This document shows, in pieces, positions 1 through 7,496 of a stretch of DNA of 64,000 nt. The position numbers and the translations under genes were made by a program. The first letter of the stretch is position 1. Every line of letters begins with the position of its first letter. Under the pieces are notes generated by a model, which saw only the letters and a list, made by a program, of their open reading frames with translations, made no database searches and was not told the origin of the DNA. The stretch is from the NCBI RefSeq assembly GCF_018325905.1, contig NZ_AP021901.1, positions 2,480,001-2,544,000 on the forward strand, read 5' to 3'. This DNA is from Pseudomonas sp. St316 (lineage in GTDB: Bacteria > Pseudomonadota > Gammaproteobacteria > Pseudomonadales > Pseudomonadaceae).

Positions 1-1510
1 GGGATTTCTCGGTAAGGCTGGGCAGGCAGGCGCCGTCGACAATATGCACGCCGCCAAGGCCGGCGACTTCGCCAAGGTGATCGGTCTGCCCGATCCTGGG
101 CGTCGAGTGCATGGGCAGGGTCCCCGCATAATGGATATCCGCCCCCGGCCTGCCGATGGTGAAGCTCATGGGCATCAACAGCGCGCCCATTTTCCAATAG
201 ACCCGGCGCAGCGTTGCCTCGACAGTTTTCATGAGCCCGGGGAGCTCGGGATGCACGTGGCCGTTGATGCGCAATGAGCCGTCAGGGCGCAAGACCGCGG
301 TGTTGTTGGACAGGTGCCCGGGAAGGAAGATGTTCCCGACGAGGCAAGCGCTGAGCAGGTTTTTCAGCAGTTCGATGCTGTAGCGTTTGCTCATGGGGAT
401 CCGGTTGACAAACTCGGTCATCGGCAAGCCTGTGGTACTGAATGTCGAACCGAAAGCGCTGGTCCTGGCCGTCAGCGCCAGGGCGAACGATAGCTGGCCC
501 AGGCCGAATGTCGACACCCTGGGGGTTGCGAGCATTTTTGGCAGCCACAGCAGGAAGGCGGCCGTCGGTGATGACAACAGCGGGAGCGGGGCCGAATGGT
601 TCAGGCCCTTGAGGGCGAGCCGGGTCGTGGCCAGGGTCCCCGCCGCCAGCAGCAGGCGCGTGGCGCAGAAGCGTCGGGCGGAGCGGCGATCGGTGATCGC
701 CCATGCACCGTCCAGTTTCTGCAGTTCCTCCACGAGAAAGTCCTGGACGTGCTGGAACCCTGGGTATTGCTTGAGTTTTTGCAGCTCTTGCGAGGCGCTA
801 TACAAGGCCTGGTTCTGACAGCCCCACAAGCAGTTTCCAGACAGGTCGCAGGCCTTGCGCTCGTCCAGAGGCTGGCTCAAGACGGCTACCCTGGAGCGGC
901 CAAGGCGAAACCCCAGCTCGGGAAACGCCGATTGGCGCCGGGTGTACTGATCGAGCAGGCGCTGGTGCAGTGCGTCCAACGGCAGAGGCGGTTGCGACCA
1001 TTGATCGAGACCGAAGTAGCTTGAGAGGTCGTCGTCGGCCCGGCCACTGATACCAATCCGGCGAGATACCGTTTCATAGGACGCCTGCATTTCGGAGAAA
1101 TCGATGGGCAGCCCGGCAAAGTCGCTGGCCCCGAGCGTTGCCACGCCGCAGCCCCAGGCATTGGACAGGCCTCCGGTTGCCAGTGAGCCGATGCCGATAA
1201 AGTTGTCGGTCTCGATGCGATTGCGGGCGCTGAACCCTTCGAAAACATGGGCGTGGGTCGGCGTCTTCAGCTTGGGCGATACCGCGTCCAGCTGGTTCAA
1301 AGCGTGGAAGTTTGCGCCGAGCATCCATTTCCATTGATGCTCATCGTTTGCCCTGGCGCTGAGAAATGGACGCGTCGGCGGCGTCGCCGAGCCTGTATCG
1401 GCCTGGGCATCGACCATCAGGACTTTCAGGCCCGCCTTGACCAGCGGGTAGGCTGCCGAAGTCCCGGCCGGGCCGCTGCCGACAATGATCACATCAAATT
1501 CAGGCTTCAC
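1..1510 (-). CDS. GMC-family FAD oxidoreductase, 3' end outside window (partial)
   Basis: About 503 codons are visible and the stop lies beyond the left edge. A GTG start at 1510 gives an N-terminus with the dinucleotide-binding motif GSGPAG (residues 11-16) and, around residue 125, GGLSNAWG, a typical GMC-family segment. Near the left edge the reading frame gives HYAGTLPM and then GVHIVDGACLP, matching the conserved C-terminal His motif and FAD-contacting segment of GMC oxidoreductases. The start overlaps the upstream SDR gene by 11 bases, so the two are probably translated together. The family oxidises alcohol groups of sugars or polyols with FAD. The substrate is unknown, but the position suggests oxidation of a sugar or lipid-linked sugar in glycan synthesis. 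The family is clear; the role is inference. Confidence 0.85.
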   Translation of the reverse strand, partial: MKPEFDVIIVGSGPAGTSAAYPLVKAGLKVLMVDAQADTGSATPPTRPFLSARANDEHQWKWMLGANFHALNQLDAVSPKLKTPTHAHVFEGFSARNRIETDNFIGIGSLATGGLSNAWGCGVATLGASDFAGLPIDFSEMQASYETVSRRIGISGRADDDLSSYFGLDQWSQPPLPLDALHQRLLDQYTRRQSAFPELGFRLGRSRVAVLSQPLDERKACDLSGNCLWGCQNQALYSASQELQKLKQYPGFQHVQDFLVEELQKLDGAWAITDRRSARRFCATRLLLAAGTLATTRLALKGLNHSAPLPLLSSPTAAFLLWLPKMLATPRVSTFGLGQLSFALALTARTSAFGSTFSTTGLPMTEFVNRIPMSKRYSIELLKNLLSACLVGNIFLPGHLSNNTAVLRPDGSLRINGHVHPELPGLMKTVEATLRRVYWKMGALLMPMSFTIGRPGADIHYAGTLPMHSTPRIGQTDHLGEVAGLGGVHIVDGACLPSLTEKS

Positions 1511-2786
1511 GGTGGGCTTCACTTCCAAGCAACAACTGGCGGGCAAAGGGGCGGCCTATCAGCGCCGCTATCTTCCACGCCAGCGCTTTGACCGAGGTAA
1601 GACCCAGCGCAACCAGCGTGGCGACGAGGCGGCGAGGCTGTTGGGCGCCGAGAAACACCTGCGCCCCCTGGGGGCTGGCTTCGGCAATACCGAGTGCAAC
1701 CTGCAGGCGCCAGGACAGTTCCTGGCCGTCGGGCTTGTGCAGGACACCGGGATTGTCCAGAAGCGCCAGGAGTATCGGCCAGCGCATCATCCAGCGTGAA
1801 TGAAGGATGGCTCGGGTTTTACCCGCACGTTCCAATGCCCTGGCGTAACGACTGACCAGGCTTCTTTGCGGCGGGCGTTTGAGCAGGTAGTTCAAGAGGA
1901 TTGCGGCTTCTTGCAGAAGTCCTCGACGTTGCCCATGGCCGGAGCGATGCATGCCGTGGGCAAGCGGGCGCAACTGGATGCCGAGTTTTTGCAGGGAGCG
2001 TTCGCTGTCCATGGGCGGCAGGTGGATGAGGGAAAAAATTCGCTCCAGGCCCAATTTAGCGCTCAAGGATTGTCCGAGTGACAGGCGCAATAGCCTGAGC
2101 AAGGCCACCGGCAGAGGGACGGGCAGACGAGCGGCACGCACCCGGTGCGCGGCGATCGACATCAGGAAGCGATCAAAGGCAATCGGCTGTACGGCGCCCA
2201 GATTGAGTATCTCGGCATGAATGTCGTTGCGCTCGACGACCGCTAATATCGAGGTTGCCAAGTCGTCGACATGAATGGGTTGCACGCCAGGCGCCGGCAT
2301 CAGGATCGGAATGAACGGGCTTCGGCGCACCAGCCCTGACAACAGGCCAAAGAGCCCGCGTTCGGGGCCGCCATACACTTGGCCGGGACGGATCACGGTG
2401 CCCCCGGCGGCCAGCACGTGCTGTTCGATACGCCACTTTGTCCGGCCATACACGCCAGGGGCCGTGGCCTCGGCGGTTTGACTGGAGATGAAGATGAACC
2501 TGGCCGAGCCTTGTTGGGCACACTGGATCAGCGCCTGGGCCGCCTTGACTTCGTCGTCTGCGCCGAGGGCTGCTGTCGATGTGTCGGCCGCCAAATGGAT
2601 CAACACCTGGGTGCCCGTCGGGCACTCGGGCGCCGGGCCCCGCAGGTCATAAGGGAGCCAGGCATAGGTGGCGGGGCACGGCTGGCGCGTGGCGCACATG
2701 ACCTCGTGTCCGCTTGCCGCCGCGAGCGCTGACAAACGTTGTCCGATGTAGCCTGTCGCGCCGGTAATCAGTAGCTTCATCGTCAT
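1500..2786 (-). CDS. Extended SDR (NAD-dependent epimerase/dehydratase) with extra C-terminal region
   Basis: A 428-residue protein. The Rossmann motif TGATGYIG is at residues 8-15. Catalytic residues are visible as a Ser pair at 101-102 and Y113-x3-K117 (YGRTK), followed by RPGQVYG. This is the extended SDR layout used for NDP-sugar or lipid-linked sugar epimerisation, dehydration or reduction. After about residue 290 there are some 140 residues, basic then hydrophobic, that I do not recognise; typical family members are nearer 300-330 residues. The ATG overlaps the stop of the GtrA gene (ATGA), and the 3' end overlaps the GMC gene. SDR and flavin oxidoreductase together could perform a two-step epimerisation by oxidation then reduction, which is inference. 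A second ATG two codons in is an alternative start. Confidence 0.8.
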   Translation of the reverse strand: MTMKLLITGATGYIGQRLSALAAASGHEVMCATRQPCPATYAWLPYDLRGPAPECPTGTQVLIHLAADTSTAALGADDEVKAAQALIQCAQQGSARFIFISSQTAEATAPGVYGRTKWRIEQHVLAAGGTVIRPGQVYGGPERGLFGLLSGLVRRSPFIPILMPAPGVQPIHVDDLATSILAVVERNDIHAEILNLGAVQPIAFDRFLMSIAAHRVRAARLPVPLPVALLRLLRLSLGQSLSAKLGLERIFSLIHLPPMDSERSLQKLGIQLRPLAHGMHRSGHGQRRGLLQEAAILLNYLLKRPPQRSLVSRYARALERAGKTRAILHSRWMMRWPILLALLDNPGVLHKPDGQELSWRLQVALGIAEASPQGAQVFLGAQQPRRLVATLVALGLTSVKALAWKIAALIGRPFARQLLLGSEAHREA

Positions 2787-3190
2787 GCGCCTTCGGCGGG
2801 GTCAGCGGGAACAGGCGGGCGCGTATCTGAATGAAACACGAACAGTTTGCTGATCCAGTAGGTCAGGGCCACGCAGACCACGTCGCTGACGAATTTCACC
2901 GGGGCAGGACTGTTGACGAAATACAGCCCCACGCTGAACAGCGCCGAAGCGAGCGGAATATTGATGGCAAGCAACGAGAAATAGCGCACCGCTTGAACCT
3001 TGCTGCTGCCCCCCGTCGACTGGAACGTGAAGTGCCGGTGCAAAAAAAACGCGAACACACCGGCTACGCCTTTACCCGCGATGTTGGCCAGGACGGGTTG
3101 ATCGTTGAACAAGGCCATCAACAGCAAAAAGGTCCCCATGTCCAGCGCATAGGCCACGAGTTGGATGGTGCCGTACCTGATAAAGGTCAA
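2783..3190 (-). CDS. GtrA-family membrane protein (polyprenyl-phosphate-sugar flippase type)
   Basis: A protein of about 135 residues with four hydrophobic segments and the family landmarks HRHFTFQ in the first half and KLFVF near the end. I chose a TTG start at 3190. It overlaps the stop of the methyltransferase gene as TTGA, and GGAGGA lies just upstream. The frame stays open for about 95 codons further upstream, but that stretch is out-of-frame methyltransferase sequence. GtrA proteins are thought to flip a polyprenyl-phosphate-linked sugar across the inner membrane for a GT-C transferase. Both partners, a GT2 and a large membrane glycosyltransferase, are encoded just upstream in the same operon. 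Confidence 0.85.
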   Translation of the reverse strand: MTFIRYGTIQLVAYALDMGTFLLLMALFNDQPVLANIAGKGVAGVFAFFLHRHFTFQSTGGSSKVQAVRYFSLLAINIPLASALFSVGLYFVNSPAPVKFVSDVVCVALTYWISKLFVFHSDTRPPVPADPAEGA

Positions 3191-3933
3191 GACTTCCTCC
3201 GGATGACCACGATGTGGTGCAGCGCCAATACCCGTCTCAACGGATACAACAGTTTTTCCACGACCTTGAGCACGGGAATCAGTGCGTCGGGCAGCAACTG
3301 ACGAAAGTTCAAGCCACCGGAAATCAGGTAGCGCAGATAATTGCCGCAGATTTCCTGGTGGACGATTTCCAGGCCCGGGTGCTTGCGCTCGAACGCCTGT
3401 CTGTCGCGAACGAAGACGATGTAGCTGAGGGCCTGGTTGGCCCCGTTCATGGGCCCGGTCGTGGGGGTTTCCCAAGACGGGAAGTGCATGTCGAAGCCTT
3501 CGGACTTGAACAGGCGCTTGTAAAGAAAAGCGGCAAAGGGGCCGTGGAAGGGTTCGATCAAAATGGCGCCGCCGCCGGTCTTGAGTGTTCTTTCCAGCTC
3601 TGTGAAGAACCGATCGGGATGAGGGAAGTGGTGAAAACAGTTCTGGCCATAAAACGCCCTGACCGAGTGATCGTCCAGGCTCATTGCCTCGGCATTGAGC
3701 GCCATGTCCAGTTTCTCGGTCGCGACAATGTCCGTCGCCAATACATCAGGGTACGAATTGCGCATGGGCGCGATGCCCGCCCCCAACTCCACCTCAAGAC
3801 CTTCGACCTTGAAATAGCGGTCCGCCAGGCGATGAAACGCATGGTGAAACTCTACGAAGACTTCCCGAAGCATTCGCTTGCGTTCAAGCACTTTGCCGTG
3901 AAGCTCCAGGCGTTCGCTGCCATCGACATCCAA
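3187..3933 (-). CDS. Class I SAM-dependent methyltransferase
   Basis: About 248 residues with a motif I SAM-binding segment (VELGAGIAP, residues 48-56), an acidic residue in ATDIV after strand 2, and the FHHFPHPDRFF/LKTGGGAILIEP pattern of Methyltransf_11 proteins. The start is uncertain. The TTG at 3933 has a weak ribosome site. The frame is open 12 codons further, to a CTG (3969) overlapping the upstream stop as CTGA, and that extra stretch (RDFLSDPSLKAL) looks protein-like. In this operon it probably methylates a sugar or the glycan chain. The substrate cannot be read from the sequence. Confidence 0.8.
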   Translation of the reverse strand: MDVDGSERLELHGKVLERKRMLREVFVEFHHAFHRLADRYFKVEGLEVELGAGIAPMRNSYPDVLATDIVATEKLDMALNAEAMSLDDHSVRAFYGQNCFHHFPHPDRFFTELERTLKTGGGAILIEPFHGPFAAFLYKRLFKSEGFDMHFPSWETPTTGPMNGANQALSYIVFVRDRQAFERKHPGLEIVHQEICGNYLRYLISGGLNFRQLLPDALIPVLKVVEKLLYPLRRVLALHHIVVIRRKS

Positions 3934-3965
3934 TGCCTTGAGCGACGGGTCCGATAAAAAATCTC

Positions 3966-4988
3966 TCAGCGCTTTAATGAGTTTTCTTCCCGTAAAGAGG
4001 TTGCTCTACCACGCCTGGATTGCCGTGGCCTGCTGGGTACGGAAGCGATGTCATAACCGAGGAACGCCATGATCAGTTGCAACCCCATGAGCATGGGCAG
4101 TGCGCTGAGCATCACGGTTCCGGCTGGCGTCGCGATGCCATTCTGCGCCGATTCATACCAGTGATAACTGCCGAAAAGGGTGCCGAACAAGAACATGAGA
4201 ATCCCGATCGGCAGCTCGATCGAGGCCAGGGACATGTCGCGCAGGTAATAGTTGTAGAGCACGCGCTTGGTGAAATTGCGCAGGTGTTTGAACAGGAATT
4301 CCCCCACGATTTTCGAGATCTTGAGGTGACTGACCTCATCGCCGTATCGGGCTTGCATCGCAATATCCACCACGACGGCGCGCACGGTATTCAGGCGGAA
4401 CAGAATGTCGGTCTCGAAAAAGTAGCGTTGGCTGACCTTGTCCAGGGGTAACAGCCGGGCGACGTCGCGGTGGATCGCCGTGTAGCCGTTGGTGGGGTCG
4501 AACAGATCCCAATAACCGGTCGACAGTTTCGCCATCAGCGACAACACGGCGTTGCCGAACAGGCGAATGCGCGGCATCGATTGGACTTCTTCCAGATCGA
4601 AAAACCGATTGCCCTTGGTGTAGTCGGCTTCGCCCGCCAGGATCGGTTCGATGAACAGCGGGATCAGGGTGGGGTCCATCTGGCCGTCCCCATCGACTTT
4701 GACGATGATACTCGCGCCGTCGTCGAGAGCGGCTCGATAGCCGGTCATGACCGCACCGCCCACGCCTTTGTTGACGTCATGGGGCAGCACCTTGACCCGG
4801 GGGTCGTTACAGGAGGCCAGGACATGCCCGCCTGAGCCGTCCGGACAGGCGTCGTCGATGACATAGATGCGCCAGACCTCCGGCCCTATGGCCGCTATGA
4901 CGGCGCCTATATGAGCGGTGACCCGATAGCTGGGGATGACGACGGCGACGCGTTGCTCGTCCGTGAAAAGCGCTGTTTTTGAGTTCAT
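3966..4988 (-). CDS. GT2 glycosyltransferase, polyprenol-phosphate sugar synthase type (GtrB-like)
   Basis: A 340-residue protein with a GT-A/GT2 catalytic domain. VVIPSYR is at residues 16-22, VIDDACPDGS around 43-52 and the metal-binding DGDGQMDP around 99-106. Two or three hydrophobic helices follow from about residue 240 to 320, the layout of DPM1/GtrB-like enzymes that move a sugar from an NDP-sugar to polyprenyl phosphate at the inner membrane. It sits upstream of the methyltransferase and GtrA genes and downstream of the GT-C-like gene, consistent with a lipid-linked donor-sugar pathway. The C-terminus is basic and not diagnostic. Confidence 0.87.
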   Translation of the reverse strand: MNSKTALFTDEQRVAVVIPSYRVTAHIGAVIAAIGPEVWRIYVIDDACPDGSGGHVLASCNDPRVKVLPHDVNKGVGGAVMTGYRAALDDGASIIVKVDGDGQMDPTLIPLFIEPILAGEADYTKGNRFFDLEEVQSMPRIRLFGNAVLSLMAKLSTGYWDLFDPTNGYTAIHRDVARLLPLDKVSQRYFFETDILFRLNTVRAVVVDIAMQARYGDEVSHLKISKIVGEFLFKHLRNFTKRVLYNYYLRDMSLASIELPIGILMFLFGTLFGSYHWYESAQNGIATPAGTVMLSALPMLMGLQLIMAFLGYDIASVPSRPRQSRRGRATSLREENSLKR

Positions 4989-5000
4989 CGATATCGCCCA

Positions 5001-7496
5001 CTATTGCCTGAATGAAAGTGACTTGAACGCCAGGGGAGTGTCGGTATGCCCGGATGCATAAATGATCACGGACGTGGCATTGGCAGGGGCAACGACGTTC
5101 ATCTCATGGGTCTCCCATTGCGTGGTGCAGTCAAACGTCTCGATGCTGGTGGTAATGAAGTCGCCTTGTTCGTCCATCCAATTGGCCTGGATTCTTCCGG
5201 TCGTGGCTGTCGTTGCGCAGCGTGCCGAGACGCTGTTGGTGTACGTCTGCCCCGGCGTCACGTCGACACGCTGGGTTGCCGGTGTCTTGACACTGACGGT
5301 CAGGATCTTGCGCGCCGCGTCATAAGTCGCGGGTGACGTCAGGCTCCAGCCTTCGAGGCTGGACAGTTCTGGGTTGAGCAGGTGTTCGTAGTGCGTGTCA
5401 TTGAGCTTGCGCAGCTCCACGTCACCCAGTCTGGCATACGACGTGGACACATTGAGCAGTAGGTCCAGTCGCGCCTGGGGAACGGACTTGAGGTCGATTA
5501 CCAGCCAGCTCACCTGGCGCTGGCGCAAGCGTTGGGCAAGCTCCGGTGGCGAGGTCGCCGCGTCGAATTCGCTTTTCCACTTCAGGTTGTACCACGACGC
5601 GTAAAGGGCATCGCCATGCAAACCCGCCATCAGGGGCGACGCAAAGACCGCCACGGGCTGATGCCCGGTATTCAAGGCGTTGACGGCGTCGACCATTTTT
5701 CGAATGGGCAGGCGTTCCACCAGATAGGCATCCCGAGCTGCCGTGCTCAACAGTGCAGAGAATCTTATTTCGCCATAGTAAGTCGCGGCCTGGATGAAGC
5801 GGGTATTGGTCAGGATCAACACGGCGCCGGCCACGATGGCGAGGCTGCGCGGGAAGATCCTGGCGTCGGAAAAAGGCAGGGCCAGGATCACTGAGAACAG
5901 CGCGAAGGAGGGGAACACATAACGCAGGTAGGCGGTTGAGTGGAATGTCATGAACATCGCGCCGGCGCCGACCAGGAGGATGCACAGGGCTTTTCTGTTG
6001 CCGCTCAACAGCGCCGCGACGCCGGCGGTGGGCAGCAATAGCCATTGAAAGCCTGCCGCGCCAACCCGCCCTTCGATGAACTGAGGTGACTTGAAGACCA
6101 TTCGATAAAGGGTGTCCCAGGTCATCCCGGTACCGAAAGTGGCCGGTGGTTCGAAGTTGATATTCGGCCAGAGCGGCGAATGGAAAATGGCATTGAAAAA
6201 CGGGAACACGGGGTTGCCGGTCAAGTACCCGGCAGAGACATAAGGGGTAGCACCGGCCAGTATCAGGGCGACACTGCCCAGCAGGAGCGTCTTGACGATC
6301 CCTTGGACGGCCCAGGCCTTGTAGTGCAGCAAGAGGATCACCAGCAAGACCGGCAGTACGCTCAGGGTCACCGCCTTGGTCGCCATGGCGAAGCCCAGCA
6401 GGAGGCCGGCCAGGACCAGTTGCGACAGGCGCTCCCTGGGCTCCGGCGTGAAGCTTGAGACCTTCAGGATCGCCAGCGTTCCGGCCATCATGAACGCGGT
6501 CCACGCCGATTCTATGTGCAGGCTGCTGCTTTCAGCGAAGGCGAGGGGGGTCGACACAAAGATCAGGCTGGCCCAGCGGGCGCTGGTGGCAGAGCCCCCG
6601 GCCCAGAGGGTCATGTTGCGGATTTGCCACGCCAGCAACAAGGTGAATGCACTGTTGCTCAGGCGCGAGGCTGTTTCACCGGCCAGCATATAGACAATGC
6701 TGTAGATCCAGTCGGCCAGCATGGGCATGACCGCCCACACATAGGTGGTTGCATCGAACTTCCATTGATGCTGTTGGGCCAGGTGTGACGGAACAAAGAG
6801 GTGCATGGCCAACGCGTCATGCCCGACCTCCGGCATGAAGGCGACCAACACATAGAGGCAGGCAAAGCTGCAGATCAATACGTCGAGCCCCGTCTGGAGG
6901 GGTGTTTGCGCTGAGCGGCTGGCGCGGATTTGCCGCAACAGTTCACGGCCTATCAAGGTGACGTGTCTACGCCCTAGTACCAGCGGCAACAACAGCAGCG
7001 CGGCATACAGCCAGGGGTAGTTGATCGGCCAGTAGGCCGCCAGGCCTGTCAGTGTGCCGAACGTACCGGCTCCCACCAGCAGGTGGACGCTCCAGTCGGC
7101 CAGGGCGTCCTGCCTGAGCATCCACCTGCCGAGCACGGTCGAAGACAGTGCGAACACCGCGACGACCATCACCGGCCAAATCTGGGCGCAGGCAATGGAC
7201 AGGCACGCCAGCAAACCCAGGCAAAGAACGATCGGCGGCTTGCCAGTGAAGACGGTGAGGGCGGCCAGGCCTGTCAGGGACAGCAATATCGTCCAGGTGC
7301 CGCTGTTCATGGACACCAGTTCAAGCGTCGAAAAACCGTATGCGCCGACCACCGCACTCGCCAGTAAAACCAACAACACCACTGCGTATTTCAGGCTGAA
7401 TCTGGGCAAAATATCGTCTCGGCTGTTCAGCACCTCGGTGCCATGCAAAAGGGTGCTTATACGTCTCGGTACGTGTGCGGGACCCAGGATCCCCAC
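5001..7496 (-). CDS. Large integral-membrane glycosyltransferase (GT-C/PMT-like) with C-terminal soluble domain
   Basis: An 831-residue protein whose first two thirds contain a dozen or so hydrophobic helices. An MPEVGHDALAMHL loop carrying acidic and His residues follows a membrane segment, as in ArnT/PMT-like GT-C enzymes. The last 250 or so residues are soluble and end in a beta-rich module resembling a carbohydrate-binding jellyroll. GT-C enzymes use polyprenyl-phosphate sugars on the periplasmic side, so this is the likely transferase partner of the nearby GT2 and GtrA genes. The GTG at 7496 overlaps the upstream gene by 40 bases and gives an unconvincing N-terminus. TTG at 7448 or GTG at 7433 is more natural. 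Confidence 0.75.
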   Translation of the reverse strand: MGILGPAHVPRRISTLLHGTEVLNSRDDILPRFSLKYAVVLLVLLASAVVGAYGFSTLELVSMNSGTWTILLSLTGLAALTVFTGKPPIVLCLGLLACLSIACAQIWPVMVVAVFALSSTVLGRWMLRQDALADWSVHLLVGAGTFGTLTGLAAYWPINYPWLYAALLLLPLVLGRRHVTLIGRELLRQIRASRSAQTPLQTGLDVLICSFACLYVLVAFMPEVGHDALAMHLFVPSHLAQQHQWKFDATTYVWAVMPMLADWIYSIVYMLAGETASRLSNSAFTLLLAWQIRNMTLWAGGSATSARWASLIFVSTPLAFAESSSLHIESAWTAFMMAGTLAILKVSSFTPEPRERLSQLVLAGLLLGFAMATKAVTLSVLPVLLVILLLHYKAWAVQGIVKTLLLGSVALILAGATPYVSAGYLTGNPVFPFFNAIFHSPLWPNINFEPPATFGTGMTWDTLYRMVFKSPQFIEGRVGAAGFQWLLLPTAGVAALLSGNRKALCILLVGAGAMFMTFHSTAYLRYVFPSFALFSVILALPFSDARIFPRSLAIVAGAVLILTNTRFIQAATYYGEIRFSALLSTAARDAYLVERLPIRKMVDAVNALNTGHQPVAVFASPLMAGLHGDALYASWYNLKWKSEFDAATSPPELAQRLRQRQVSWLVIDLKSVPQARLDLLLNVSTSYARLGDVELRKLNDTHYEHLLNPELSSLEGWSLTSPATYDAARKILTVSVKTPATQRVDVTPGQTYTNSVSARCATTATTGRIQANWMDEQGDFITTSIETFDCTTQWETHEMNVVAPANATSVIIYASGHTDTPLAFKSLSFRQ

